DNA of 64,000 nt from a virus. The stretch covers positions 124,001-188,000 of IMG/VR virus record IMGVR_UViG_3300043411_000942, one strand, 5' to 3'. A model generated the notes under the pieces. The model made no database searches. It had not been told where the DNA came from and saw only the letters and a program-made list of their open reading frames with translations. Every line of letters starts with the position of its first letter. The first letter of the stretch is position 1. This document shows, piece by piece, positions 27,688 to 37,603 of this stretch. Made by a program: the position numbers and the translations under genes.

Positions 27688-27770
27688 GGCCTAGTGAGGG
27701 TAATGGCAAATGGAACAGTCTGCGGATTTAAAATCCGTCCCTTTTGAGGGTTCAATTCCCTCCTGGGCTA
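27688..27770 (+). tRNA. tRNA-Leu (TAA)
   Basis: Acceptor GGCCTAG/CTGGGCT, anticodon stem GCGGA/TCCGT with loop TTTAAAA, T-arm GAGGG-TTCAATT-CCCTC; the variable region is short for a Leu tRNA. Confidence 0.8.
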
Positions 27771-27783
27771 CTGAGGTGAAAAA

Positions 27784-27990
27784 ATGAGTACGCGTTGGTA
27801 TAGAATGTTTGCGGCTGAGTTCATGGTGTCTGAAAGCGCTTCTGAAAGCGCTAGCTCGTCACGTCAGTGTGATATGTGCGATGAAGCAGATAATGACTAC
27901 TGCTTTAAGTGTGGTACTCCACACGGCACAATGCGTGATCTAGTTGAAGGGGAATGGTCGGACCAACTCGACAGGATGTACATGGGGTGA
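27784..27990 (+). CDS. small zinc-finger protein (68 aa)
   Basis: ATG 27784 with GAGGTG. A Ser/Glu/Ala stretch encoded by a 12-bp tandem repeat (27828-27851), then 'CDMCDEADNDYCFKCGTPHG', a C4-type zinc ribbon. Overlap-free but only 3 nt before the next start. Confidence 0.65.
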   Translation: MSTRWYRMFAAEFMVSESASESASSSRQCDMCDEADNDYCFKCGTPHGTMRDLVEGEWSDQLDRMYMG

Positions 27991-27993
27991 GCT

Positions 27994-28161
27994 ATGGAAG
28001 TCTGGAAGAAGCTTGCGAATAGGAAGCGTAACGAAGGTGCTCGCGAGTTACGTCTCTCCTCTAGGATTGGGTACAACGCGCTACGCGGGCGTAAGCGGAA
28101 GTTCAATCGGGCGGCTTTACGGAAAGACGCTAAGTTGGACCTCCAGTTGGGTTTGAACTAG
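27994..28161 (+). CDS. small basic protein (55 aa)
   Basis: ATG 27994, 3 nt after the previous stop, TAG 28161. MEVWKKLANRKRNEGARELR..., strongly basic and helical. Possibly nucleic-acid binding; no family recognised. Confidence 0.55.
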   Translation: MEVWKKLANRKRNEGARELRLSSRIGYNALRGRKRKFNRAALRKDAKLDLQLGLN

Positions 28162-28167
28162 AGACTT

Positions 28168-28258
28168 GGGACTGTAGCCTAACGGTTAAGGCACCCGGTT
28201 TATAACCGGTTTAGCGTCTGATAAGCGCGAGATGGGGGTTCAAATCCCTCCAGTCCTA
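28168..28258 (+). tRNA. tRNA-Ile (TAT) with enlarged variable arm
   Basis: Acceptor GGGACTG/CAGTCCT, anticodon stem CCGG/CCGG with loop TTTATAA, T-arm GGGGG-TTCAAAT-CCCTC. About 23 nt between anticodon and T stems, forming AGCG-TCTGATAA-GCGC. Ile tRNAs normally have a 4-5 nt variable loop. Confidence 0.75.
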
Positions 28259-28261
28259 CTA

Positions 28262-28337
28262 AGGTGCAGGAATCCCCAAAGGGTTCCTCAGAAAGGTAAG
28301 CTGTAAACTTACCAGGTTGGAAGTAACCAAGCACCTC
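28262..28337 (+). other. tRNA-like element just upstream of tmRNA
   Basis: AGGTGC/GCACCT acceptor-like stem, a D-arm-like GGAATCC/GGGTTCC, an anticodon-arm-like GGTAAG-CTGTAAA-CTTACC (loop reads GTA) and GGTT-GGAAGT-AACC in the T position without TTC. Perhaps a degenerate Tyr tRNA or a tRNA mimic. Confidence 0.4.
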
Positions 28338-28342
28338 GATCC

Positions 28343-28370
28343 TTGACATAGTGTGACCTTAGACTGTACT
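28343..28370 (+). promoter_or_regulatory. possible sigma-70 promoter for tmRNA
   Basis: TTGACA 28343-28348, 16 nt, TGTACT 28365-28370, ending 19 nt before the tmRNA 5' end. The -10 is a 4/6 match. Confidence 0.4.
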
Positions 28371-28389
28371 TAACTTGTGTTTGAGAGAC

Positions 28390-28744
28390 GGGGTTGAAAT
28401 AGTTTCGACGTTGGAGAGAAGTAGTGCTTGCATGTAGGCGGTCCTTGACCCGCCTTGACCAATCAAGGAACGTTAATTGCGAACGATAACGCATACGCGA
28501 CTCCCGCTCTCGCAGCGGCTTGAGTAGCTGTCCTCCAGGGAGATCGTCCTGGTACCTGAACGGGGGCATCAATCACTAGGGCTGGTCGAAGAGCTGGGCT
28601 AACCGAGCACGAGATGAGATAAACAGGGTAGATAGGTCCTAGCCGAATCGAGGAACTCAGTTGACGGGGATACGTCAACCAATCATGTGGAAGAAGGCAC
28701 TTACGTATTTCTGGCGGACCCGAGTGCGATCCTCGGCAACTCCA
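28390..28744 (+). ncRNA. ssrA: tmRNA (SsrA)
   Basis: The 5' end GGGGTTG pairs with CAACTCC at the 3' end, with the alanine identity pair G3:U70; T-arm CCGAG-TGCGATC-CTCGG. Early sequence GAAATAGTTTCGACG is the conserved tmRNA 5' region. The resume codon GCG at 28479 opens ANDNAYATPALAAA, ending TGA at 28523, matching the AND...LAA type of proteolysis tag. The rest forms several long pairings expected for pseudoknots. tmRNA rescues stalled ribosomes; a phage copy would tag with its own sequence. No smpB gene is visible in the window. Confidence 0.95.
28479..28523 (+). CDS. tmRNA-encoded proteolysis tag
   Basis: 15 codons (including TGA) decoded after ribosome transfer: tag (A)ANDNAYATPALAAA. 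The first Ala comes from the charged tmRNA. The AND start and ALAAA end fit recognition by SspB/ClpXP-type systems. Confidence 0.88.
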   Translation, partial: ANDNAYATPALAAA

Positions 28745-28752
28745 CAGTAATC

Positions 28753-28772
28753 CCACCCGAAACGGTGGGGTT
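28753..28772 (+). terminator. hairpin after tmRNA
   Basis: CCCACC-CGAAAC-GGTGGG followed by GTTGAATTT; weak terminator-like. Confidence 0.5.
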
Positions 28773-28787
28773 GAATTTGTAGCAGGC

Positions 28788-28815
28788 GGTTAAATTGGTT
28801 CGATACTTTTACGTA
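28788..28815 (+). promoter_or_regulatory. phage promoter-like motif (GGTTAA-N16-TACGTA)
   Basis: GGTTAA 28788-28793, TACGTA 28810-28815, upstream of the 28889 HNH gene with a hairpin-rich leader (CCCTC-GAAA-GAGGG) between. Confidence 0.6.
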
Positions 28816-28888
28816 GAAGAGAGGGACTAGAAGTTCTAGCCCTCGAAAGAGGGTACGGACATGAGGAAGAGGCAAAGGTAGGTGTAAC

Positions 28889-29449
28889 ATGAGCGGAACG
28901 TTACTTCTGAATACGTGGGGTCTCCCCCACGCCATCCTTAGTTGGGAGGAGGCGATTTGTCTCCTCTACCAAGAGAAGGCAATAGTCTTGGAGGATTACG
29001 AGGAGACGGTAAGTTCACCGTCAACAGCGTACTTCATCCCAGCTGTTATGCAGCTCAAGGTACCAGTAAAGGGGTACAAGAAGGGCGTTAAGTTCTCGCG
29101 CATCAACGTGTTCACACGAGACTCGTTCTCCTGTCAGTACTGCGGGGAGCGGAAGTCGATGAAGGACCTGAACTATGACCATGTGCTTCCTCGGAAGCAG
29201 GGTGGTCGTACGAACTGGGAGAACATCGTCACTTCTTGCTACAAGTGCAACGAGAAGAAGGGTGGTCGTACTCCTGAGGAGGCTAGGATGAAGCTCCTCA
29301 AGCGGCCAGCAAAGCCCCACTCTCTGCCACTCCATGCCGTGTTCATCCACTCCATGGACGTTCCTGCTCCTTGGGTGCCGTACCTAGACTTCTCCAAGGC
29401 CTACAAGCATGGGGATGGGTTCTACATGCTGGGTGGGGTAGCTGCGTAG
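28889..29449 (+). CDS. HNH endonuclease (McrA-like bacterial family)
   Basis: 186 aa. The core 'RINVFTRDSFSCQYCGERKS', 'LNYDHVLPRKQGGRTNWENI', 'VTSCYKCNEKKGGRTPEEAR' is the very common CxxC...DHxxPxxxGG...NxxxxCxxCNxxK HNH family. It differs from the tRNA-linked HNH genes and has its own promoter-like motif and terminator. Confidence 0.85.
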   Translation: MSGTLLLNTWGLPHAILSWEEAICLLYQEKAIVLEDYEETVSSPSTAYFIPAVMQLKVPVKGYKKGVKFSRINVFTRDSFSCQYCGERKSMKDLNYDHVLPRKQGGRTNWENIVTSCYKCNEKKGGRTPEEARMKLLKRPAKPHSLPLHAVFIHSMDVPAPWVPYLDFSKAYKHGDGFYMLGGVAA

Positions 29450-29464
29450 CTAGTCTGAGACCGA

Positions 29465-29508
29465 AAAGGGCGAAGTGGGGAAACCTGCTTCGCCCTTTCT
29501 CGTTTTGT
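29465..29508 (+). terminator. Rho-independent terminator
   Basis: AAAGGGCGAAG (29465-29475) pairs with CTTCGCCCTTT (29488-29498), followed by CTCGTTTTG. Confidence 0.7.
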
Positions 29509-29531
29509 GGTGTATAAAGTTACGGTACTCG

Positions 29532-29969
29532 ATGCACCCTTTTGACCACTCCTCTAACCATACTCTTCGACCTTCTAGCGCCAGAGTAAGTATCACCCCT
29601 CCTGTAGGGGGGTGTGTATTGGCTCTTCAAGCTGAGATTAAGTCTGCTCTCGATCGCGCTTACGACCTAACTAAGGCTGGTAAGCCAATCCTAGCTACCG
29701 ACCTTACCCTAGGTGTTGTAGACCGATGGATTTGGAATCGTAAGTTCGATCAAGTGTCGCTCTTTCTTCAAGAGGCCGATCCGTTTCGACTTCCTCCTGC
29801 GAGTATCACTGGGCTCCTGTGTTTAACCTTACCTAAGAATCTTGGAGCCGATGCTGAGGTGCTGGGAAAAGCTAGGGTTGACTTCTTTGACCGCTCCATG
29901 TTAGCCTTGACGGAAGTCTCACACTGGTCTGAGGAGTCCATCCAGCTCGTTACGTTGAGGTTGAGGTAG
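29532..29969 (+). CDS. hypothetical protein (145 aa)
   Basis: ATG 29532 chosen because an upstream start would cross the terminator. Helical protein with 'ALDRAYDLTKAGKPILATDL' and a hydrophobic stretch ITGLLCLTLPKNLG. No family recognised. A downstream start near residue 30 is also possible. Confidence 0.55.
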   Translation: MHPFDHSSNHTLRPSSARVSITPPVGGCVLALQAEIKSALDRAYDLTKAGKPILATDLTLGVVDRWIWNRKFDQVSLFLQEADPFRLPPASITGLLCLTLPKNLGADAEVLGKARVDFFDRSMLALTEVSHWSEESIQLVTLRLR

Positions 29970-29973
29970 GTAC

Positions 29974-30156
29974 ATGACAACTCGCTATGACGTCTCCAAC
30001 CGTGCTCTTGAGAAGCAGCGTTCTCGCGAAGAGGATGAGCGCGCTCTAGCGTCCGGAGAGATTGACCGCGATACGCTCAGGGCCCGGAACGGAGCGTTTG
30101 CGTTCCCTCGCCATCGAGCTAGGCCTAGGTTTGACTTGATCAAGCGCTTCGGTTGA
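29974..30156 (+). CDS. small basic protein (60 aa)
   Basis: ATG with [28 protein letters not shown]... is highly charged and Arg-rich; probably disordered or nucleic-acid binding. No family recognised. Confidence 0.6.
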   Translation: MTTRYDVSNRALEKQRSREEDERALASGEIDRDTLRARNGAFAFPRHRARPRFDLIKRFG

Positions 30157-30163
30157 GGCGTGT

Positions 30164-30724
30164 ATGGAGATGACTGTGGAAGAAATCTACGTAAGTACGG
30201 ATATTGAGACGGACGGCCCAATTCCTGGACCGAACTCGATGTTGTCGTTTGGCTCTGCTGCTTTCACGTTGAGTGGTGGCTTGGAGGGTACGTTTGAGGC
30301 TAACCTTGAAACCCTACCTGGGGCGACAATGGACCCGATAACAAAGTCTGAGTTCTGGGACAAGAACCCAGAGGCTTGGGCTGCTTGTCGGAAGGACCTT
30401 AAGCCTATCGCTGAGACGATGAGGCAGTATGTCCTGTGGGTTAAGTCCCTACCTGGAAAGCCTGTGTTTGTAGGATACCCAGCAACTTTTGACCACGCCT
30501 TCATGCATTGGTACCTCGTGTACTTCACTGGAGGTGACCCCTTTAGCTGCTCAGCTCTAGATATGAAGTCCTACGCGATGGCGAAGTTGGGGACTTCATT
30601 CAAAGAGACTACGAAGCGAAATATGCCTAGGAGTTGGTTTAACTCGAAGACTAAGCATACTCACGTTGCGTTAGAGGACGCTATCGAGCAAGGGTATCTC
30701 TTCCTAGAGATGCTTAACTATTAA
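30164..30724 (+). CDS. DnaQ-like 3'-5' exonuclease (DEDDh-type)
   Basis: 186 aa (ATG 30164 or 30170). '[20 protein letters not shown]' is exo motif I (DxE), '[20 protein letters not shown]' motif II, and '[16 protein letters not shown]' motif III with H-x4-D. RNase H-fold exonuclease in the family with DNA pol III epsilon; role may be proofreading, repair or RNA trimming. Confidence 0.8.
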   Translation: MEMTVEEIYVSTDIETDGPIPGPNSMLSFGSAAFTLSGGLEGTFEANLETLPGATMDPITKSEFWDKNPEAWAACRKDLKPIAETMRQYVLWVKSLPGKPVFVGYPATFDHAFMHWYLVYFTGGDPFSCSALDMKSYAMAKLGTSFKETTKRNMPRSWFNSKTKHTHVALEDAIEQGYLFLEMLNY

Positions 30725-30745
30725 GCCATTTGTAGCAGGAGAGGC

Positions 30746-32765
<2,020 letters not shown>

Positions 32766-32766
<1 letters not shown>

Positions 32767-33653
32767 TGGAGGATCCTGAATTAGGTTCAACTAACTACGG
32801 GCGTGCAACACTGGTGAACGGGGATTGTCTTAGGTGGATGCGTGATCGTGCTCCTAATTCGATTCATGCGGTGGTTACTGATCCGCCATACGGCCTGCGC
32901 GAGTTCAGTGAGATCGAGAAGGTTAAGCTCCGCACGGGTCGCGGTGGAGTCTGGCGCATTCCACCTGAGTTCGATGGTTGCAAGCGCATGCCTTTACCAA
33001 GATTTACTACCCTCACGGCGAAGGAGCAGCTCGTGATGAGGGACTTTTTTGCAGAGTGGGCTAGGCATGTTCTGCGTATTTTGGTTCCTGGTGGGCATGT
33101 AATCATTGCTGGTAATCCGCTCGTATCCCATCTCGTCTACATTCCCATGTTGGAGGCTGGATTCGAGAAGCGTGGGGAGATTATTCGACTTGTTCAGACA
33201 TTGAGAGGTGGGGACCGTCCCAAGAACGCACATGAAGAGTTCTCAAATGTGACGGTCATGCCACGATCAGCTTGGGAGCCTTGGGGACTCTTCAGAAAGC
33301 CCTGCGAGGGACTTGTCCAAGATAATCTTAGGAAGTGGAAGACCGGGGGTCTCCGTCGTGAGTCGAAGGAGCGCCCCTTCACTGATGTGATTCAATGCTC
33401 TCCGACAAGACCAGCGGAGCGTAAGATCTCCAACCATCCGTCACTCAAGCCGCAGAGTTATATGAGACAGGTTGTGAGGGCATCCCTTCCACTTGGTGAG
33501 GGTGTAGTGCTCGATCCATTCATGGGAGGTGGTTCCACCATCGCTGCCGCAGAGTTCAATGGTTACCAGAGTGTTGGTATCGAACTTGATTCAATCTACT
33601 TTGACCTTGCGACAAGAGCGATACCTCGTCTTGCACAATACACTAGGCCGTAA
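32766..33653 (+). CDS. DNA methyltransferase (beta class, N4-C or N6-A)
   Basis: 295 aa; GTG 32766 shares its first base with the groEL stop. 'VTDPPYGLREFSEI' is catalytic motif IV (DPPY) near the N-terminus and 'VVLDPFMGGGSTIAAAEF' with 'GYQSVGIELDSIYFDLATRA' is the SAM site at the C-terminus, the beta order (motif IV before I). No restriction partner adjacent; probably an orphan that protects phage DNA. Confidence 0.88.
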
Positions 33654-33661
33654 GGATCAAA

Positions 33662-33970
33662 GTGCAACCTAAGATCAAAATTACCAAGGACTCTCAGGGC
33701 AAACGAGACATCATGTTTTGGTGCCCTGGGTGTAACGGGAGAGTTCACTGCGTTGACGATAAGTGGTCGTTCAATGAGGACTTGGTACTGCCTACAATTC
33801 GTGCAAGTATCCTAGTGACCTATGATGGGTCGGATGCGGGCGTGGACGGATCACCTCCGGCAAGGTGTCACTCTTTTGTGACGGACGGTAAGATAGCTTT
33901 CTGTAGTGACTCTACCCACGAACTTGCAGGCCAAACAGTGGACATCCCTCCTTGGGAGAAGATTCCCTGA
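33662..33970 (+). CDS. DUF6527-like phage protein
   Basis: 102 aa, GTG start. 'IMFWCPGCNGRVHCVDDKWS', 'FNEDLVLPTIRASILVTYDG', 'CHSFVTDGKIAFCSDSTHEL' and AGQTVDIPPW follow the short phage family now called DUF6527, often misnamed ammonia monooxygenase. CxxC and a later Cys/His probably bind zinc. Function unknown. Confidence 0.75.
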   Translation: MQPKIKITKDSQGKRDIMFWCPGCNGRVHCVDDKWSFNEDLVLPTIRASILVTYDGSDAGVDGSPPARCHSFVTDGKIAFCSDSTHELAGQTVDIPPWEKIP

Positions 33971-34002
33971 AGCTCAGGATGTAGTTATGCTCCTACGTAA
34001 GA

Positions 34003-34389
34003 GTGGACCAAAGACTACTCGGGAATCCCAGGCCTCATGTGTTACGTAAGAACGATACTCCAGCTCTAGCTAGAGCTATCGTTGCAGTTCAACGAGGTAG
34101 GGCCATCGTTGGACGGTGTGCCATACAGGGAACGGATTGCATCCTCTTTGAGGATAAGCGTACCCACATAAAGCTGCTAGTGCTTGCACAGGATTGGTTG
34201 AAAGTGGTACCGTACTTGAGTGACGGCACCTTCGACCCACTAGTGATTCCGACTTACCATTGGGTCACGGTAAATCAAGACCGTTTTGATTCTGCGGTTA
34301 CGGACATTAGAGACCAAGAGCTATACTCAAGAGTCCTTACAGTGCTAGAGCGACTTTTCCCCGTTGAGTTTCCAACTACCAAGATCTAA
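34003..34389 (+). CDS. hypothetical protein (128 aa)
   Basis: GTG 34003 (alternative 34039). 'GRAIVGRCAIQGTDCILFED' and a helical C-terminus. No family recognised. A short out-of-frame ATG ORF precedes it. Confidence 0.6.
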   Translation: MDQRLLGNPRPHVLRKNDTPALARAIVAVQRGRAIVGRCAIQGTDCILFEDKRTHIKLLVLAQDWLKVVPYLSDGTFDPLVIPTYHWVTVNQDRFDSAVTDIRDQELYSRVLTVLERLFPVEFPTTKI

Positions 34390-34403
34390 GGAGTGCAGGC
34401 AAG

Positions 34404-34625
34404 ATGAGTTTTGACCCAACAGGTACGAACCCAGGAGTAGAGTCCTCAACCCCTGAGCCGAAGACCCTGAGTTTGAAATGCATGAATAATGGGTGCAAAT
34501 CCATTCAGGCGATTGAGATTGTAGCCGCAGGTACAGACTCAGCGGCTACTCACAGCAGACTCTACCAGTGCGTGAAGTGTAAACACTCGTGGGCTGTTCC
34601 CGTGGGAGGCAGCTTCAACTTCTGA
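34404..34625 (+). CDS. small zinc-ribbon protein (73 aa)
   Basis: ATG with GGAGTG. 'LSLKCMNNGCKSIQAIEIVA' and 'YQCVKCKHSWAVPVGG' form a C4 TFIIS-like zinc ribbon. Likely nucleic-acid or RNA-polymerase binding (inference). Confidence 0.7.
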   Translation: MSFDPTGTNPGVESSTPEPKTLSLKCMNNGCKSIQAIEIVAAGTDSAATHSRLYQCVKCKHSWAVPVGGSFNF

Positions 34626-34655
34626 TCGCTAGTTCACTTCTGAGCTTCCCTTGGT

Positions 34656-35339
34656 ATGTACTTGCAAGATTTAAGGGCGTTCGAAGCAGACACGTCTAAC
34701 GCGATTCCAGGGTTCAAGGTATGTTGGAAGGACACCTCTAGGTTACAACGTGTACTGGGTTGGCTGGTCAAACCATTCAACCCAGACTACCTAACGAGGT
34801 ACACCACAACTTTGCATCCTAACGTGTGGTTCCCCTCAAGGGAATTTTACGATAGGGACCCGACCCAATCCTTTCTCGTGCTGGCGCATGAGCGGGTCCA
34901 CTTGTCGGATACGCTGAAGCGTTCCGTGTGGTTTAGGGTGTCCTACTTACTACCTCAAGTCTTGGCTATCCCTGCTCTGGTTCTGACTCTAGCTCTAATT
35001 CCGGTCGTTGGCTGGAAGGCATTGGGGTTGCTAGGGTTGGTTGCCCTGTGTTTGGCTCCCTGGGGATCTCCATGGCGAACACATTGGGAGCAACGAGGGT
35101 ATGCCATGACTCTCGCCTGTGCCTATTGGATTAAGGGTGAGTTCAGTCAGGCGACAAAGGATTCGGTCCGTAGGCAGTTTCTGGGTTGGAGTTACTACCG
35201 CATGGCCTGGAGATCTAGCTCTATCGATGCCTGGTTTGTGCAGGTTGAGAAGGATATCCGGAGTGGGGACATCCTAAAGGAAGACGTTTACAACCAAGTC
35301 CACGAGTTCCTTAAAAATAGGGGTATGGCCCGCAAGTGA
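34656..35339 (+). CDS. membrane protein with HExxH-like motif
   Basis: 227 aa. 'FLVLAHERVHLSDTLKRSVW' carries H-E-R-V-H (about residues 79-83), then two hydrophobic segments (VLAIPALVLTLALIPVV and ALGLLGLVALCLAPW) and a soluble C-terminal half. Possibly a membrane-anchored metallopeptidase, though a third zinc ligand was not identified. Confidence 0.6.
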   Translation: MYLQDLRAFEADTSNAIPGFKVCWKDTSRLQRVLGWLVKPFNPDYLTRYTTTLHPNVWFPSREFYDRDPTQSFLVLAHERVHLSDTLKRSVWFRVSYLLPQVLAIPALVLTLALIPVVGWKALGLLGLVALCLAPWGSPWRTHWEQRGYAMTLACAYWIKGEFSQATKDSVRRQFLGWSYYRMAWRSSSIDAWFVQVEKDIRSGDILKEDVYNQVHEFLKNRGMARK

Positions 35340-35503
35340 TGACCATGCGGTGTATACGAGAGGGTTGTTCTGGCTACCTTTGCACAAGCGGGCAGGAAGT
35401 GTATCGAATGATTTGCGATAAGTGCGGTCAAAACTACATCGTACGACTCACGTTAGACCCCGTAGAGCCTAAACTACAACCCTTGGTGCTCCTTGCTAAG
35501 TGA
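35339..35503 (+). CDS. small Cys-rich protein (54 aa)
   Basis: ATG overlaps the upstream stop (TGATG). MTMRCIREGCSGYLCTSGQE then MICDKCG: two CxxC/CxnC pairs, a probable zinc ribbon. Overlaps the delta' start by 11 nt. Confidence 0.65.
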   Translation: MTMRCIREGCSGYLCTSGQEVYRMICDKCGQNYIVRLTLDPVEPKLQPLVLLAK

Positions 35504-36437
35504 CGTCCTGCATCAAGAATATGGCGTACAGAGTCTACAACGTGTAATCACCGGCCAATCCAAGTCCCCTCTACTATGCGTAGGGGCTGAGGGGGTAGGG
35601 AAGAGGTTTGCAGTGATCGAGGCCTTCAAGGAGGCGCTTCAACTCTCGGGGGGCACTGACTCGGACATCTTTCAGGTGGAGCATGGGGTCCATCCGGACC
35701 TGTTGATCGTTGCACCTGAGAGTAAGGGTAAGAGTCTTGGGGTAGATGAGGTACGAAGAGTCGTCACCCAAGCTCTGATGTACCCTACAAGGGCCCCCTA
35801 TCGTTTTTTTGTGCTCGATGATGTCGACCAAATGACCGAAGCAGCCTCGAACGCGCTGCTGAAAACCTTGGAGGAGTTGACGGCCAAGTCTCGGTTCTTC
35901 CTGTTAACTAAGGACTACAATCGAATCCTCCCAACAGTTCGGTCAAGATGCCATCGTATCGACTTTCAACGACTACCTGAAGCCTTTGTCGTGGATTACC
36001 TAGTTAAGGCTGGCACCCTCAACGCAAGTGATGCTCTAGTGTATGCTCGTATGAGCGATGGGTCTATTGGGAAGGCGATTCGATACCATGCCTCCAACCA
36101 CCTTACCCATAGGGATAGGGCTATTGAGGTTTGCCAATGGGTGGGTAAGGACCTCGTCAAGGCCTTCTCAATTGTAGACGAAGAGGAAGACCTTTCGACC
36201 TTTCTAGAGCTACTTTGCATTGTCGTACACGATTGCCTAGTGTATAAGGTAGCCTCGAAACGAGTCGTCAATCAGGATCGGTTGGCATCCATCTCAGAGT
36301 TACATGGGCAAGTAGGTTTTGAGGTGTGGGTTGCCCTTTGGTTAGGTCTCAAGAAGCTGACTGCCCAGTTGGTTCAAACCCCATTGAACGTGTCGTTTCA
36401 GCTCAAGACAGTGCTAGCTTCATCTAGGCTTCAATGA
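35493..36437 (+). CDS. clamp-loader subunit, DNA pol III delta'-like (HolB)
   Basis: 314 aa, TTG start overlapping the previous gene. AAA+ fold with 'LLCVGAEGVGKRFAVIEAFK' (Walker A), 'RFFVLDDVDQMTEAASNALL' (Walker B), 'KTLEELTAKSRFFLLT' and the SRC sensor/arginine-finger 'TVRSRCHRIDFQRL'. Bacterial clamp loaders are delta-delta'-gamma/tau; delta is at 36609 and DnaX at 54967. Phages rarely carry bacterial-type loaders; most use T4-like 44/62. Confidence 0.85.
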   Translation: MLSDVLHQEYGVQSLQRVITGQSKSPLLCVGAEGVGKRFAVIEAFKEALQLSGGTDSDIFQVEHGVHPDLLIVAPESKGKSLGVDEVRRVVTQALMYPTRAPYRFFVLDDVDQMTEAASNALLKTLEELTAKSRFFLLTKDYNRILPTVRSRCHRIDFQRLPEAFVVDYLVKAGTLNASDALVYARMSDGSIGKAIRYHASNHLTHRDRAIEVCQWVGKDLVKAFSIVDEEEDLSTFLELLCIVVHDCLVYKVASKRVVNQDRLASISELHGQVGFEVWVALWLGLKKLTAQLVQTPLNVSFQLKTVLASSRLQ

Positions 36438-36616
36438 AGGCCTACGGTTTTTGCCATAGCTTGTACCGTCAAATCGAAGATCGTAAGCGAGGTAAGACTC
36501 TTCGTAGGCCTAACGCTCCTGGCAATCTTGCTATCTATCGCACCCTTCGTAAGAGGGAGCGGCGTGCTTCAAACTTAGAGACAAAGACCCTCACCGAAGA
36601 CGCAAAGTGTGCCTAA
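36434..36616 (+). CDS. small basic protein (60 aa)
   Basis: ATG overlaps the delta' stop and its end overlaps the delta start. MKAYGFCHSLYRQIEDRKRG..., very basic. Placed as a coupled gene between the loader subunits. No family recognised. Confidence 0.65.
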   Translation: MKAYGFCHSLYRQIEDRKRGKTLRRPNAPGNLAIYRTLRKRERRASNLETKTLTEDAKCA

Positions 36617-37592
36617 GCCTCAACTCAAAACTCCAATCACCGTATCATTCGGAGCCGAGAGCTTCTTTGTAACTCAGGACCTACTCCAGTTCCGCAGTCA
36701 ACCAGGTAGGACGGCTATTCTCTTGGAGGGCTCGGACCTTACGGACCAGAGCTTAGTGAACCTATGCTCAAGCCCTCCTATGGACTTTCTGGACCCTGCT
36801 ACAACGAAGCCTTGTGTAGTTGTGGTAGACAATGCTCATAAGTTCAAGCCTGGGAAGGCGCTGAAGGCTTACTTGGAGGAGAAGGAAGACCTAAGCTGCA
36901 TCTTAGCTTTGGCAGTGTACGGTAAACTCCCAACGTTTTGGGCTAAGTTGCCAGAGAAAAAGGTAACTCTGATTGAGCATCCAAAACTCAAGACCTGGGG
37001 TGCCAATGAGGTTGTGAGCTGGATTGAGGTCACAGCGAGAGAGTTGGGGCTAACCCTAGACTCCACAGTCGCAAAGGCGATCTTTCACCTTACGAGTGGA
37101 GATCTATACCGCATAAATAGTGAACTACGCAAGTTGCTCCTACTCGTAGGGGGGTCCACTCCAGTAACCGTCGAACACCTGCAATTGGTCCTATCTCCAG
37201 GCACTACAACTACGCCTTGGGATGTTTCGGATGCAACCTTCAGTAAGAAGCCAAAATCGGCTCTCAACCTAGCGTCTTCGCTCTACCAACATGCCCCTGA
37301 GGATCCTTCTATGGTCATCCTAGGAGCACTCATGAGTCAGGCGGAAAGGCTTTTGATTGTAAGGTCTATGTTGGACTCGGGGGTTGAGTCAGAGGCCATA
37401 GCCTCACGACTGGGTATGCACCCCTATCGATTCAAGATGTCTCAGCTTCCGGCACAGGCAACCTTGTTTACACGGCATAGCTTGATAGCTGGGATGCAGT
37501 TGTTGTGCAATTTAGACGCCAACCTAAAAGGCGGTAGCGGTTGCCAACGGCAAACGAATGTGGAATTAGCGATTCTTACTCTCTCAAGTTGA
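36609..37592 (+). CDS. clamp-loader subunit, DNA pol III delta-like (HolA)
   Basis: 327 aa, GTG start. N-terminal AAA+-like region without a clear Walker A, as in HolA ('KPCVVVVDNAHKFKPGKALK'), then 'GANEVVSWIEVTARELGLTL', 'HLTSGDLYRINSELRKLLLL', and a helical C-terminal collar ('LASSLYQHAPEDPSMVILGA', 'AERLLIVRSMLDSG'). These are HolA hallmarks; HolA opens the beta clamp. Confidence 0.8.
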   Translation: MPKPQLKTPITVSFGAESFFVTQDLLQFRSQPGRTAILLEGSDLTDQSLVNLCSSPPMDFLDPATTKPCVVVVDNAHKFKPGKALKAYLEEKEDLSCILALAVYGKLPTFWAKLPEKKVTLIEHPKLKTWGANEVVSWIEVTARELGLTLDSTVAKAIFHLTSGDLYRINSELRKLLLLVGGSTPVTVEHLQLVLSPGTTTTPWDVSDATFSKKPKSALNLASSLYQHAPEDPSMVILGALMSQAERLLIVRSMLDSGVESEAIASRLGMHPYRFKMSQLPAQATLFTRHSLIAGMQLLCNLDANLKGGSGCQRQTNVELAILTLSS

Positions 37593-37603
37593 AATAGGAA
37601 GCC

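Noticed and set aside
34656-35339. Firm assignment as an active membrane protease
   Set aside because: HERVH is present but no third ligand or family match could be seen.
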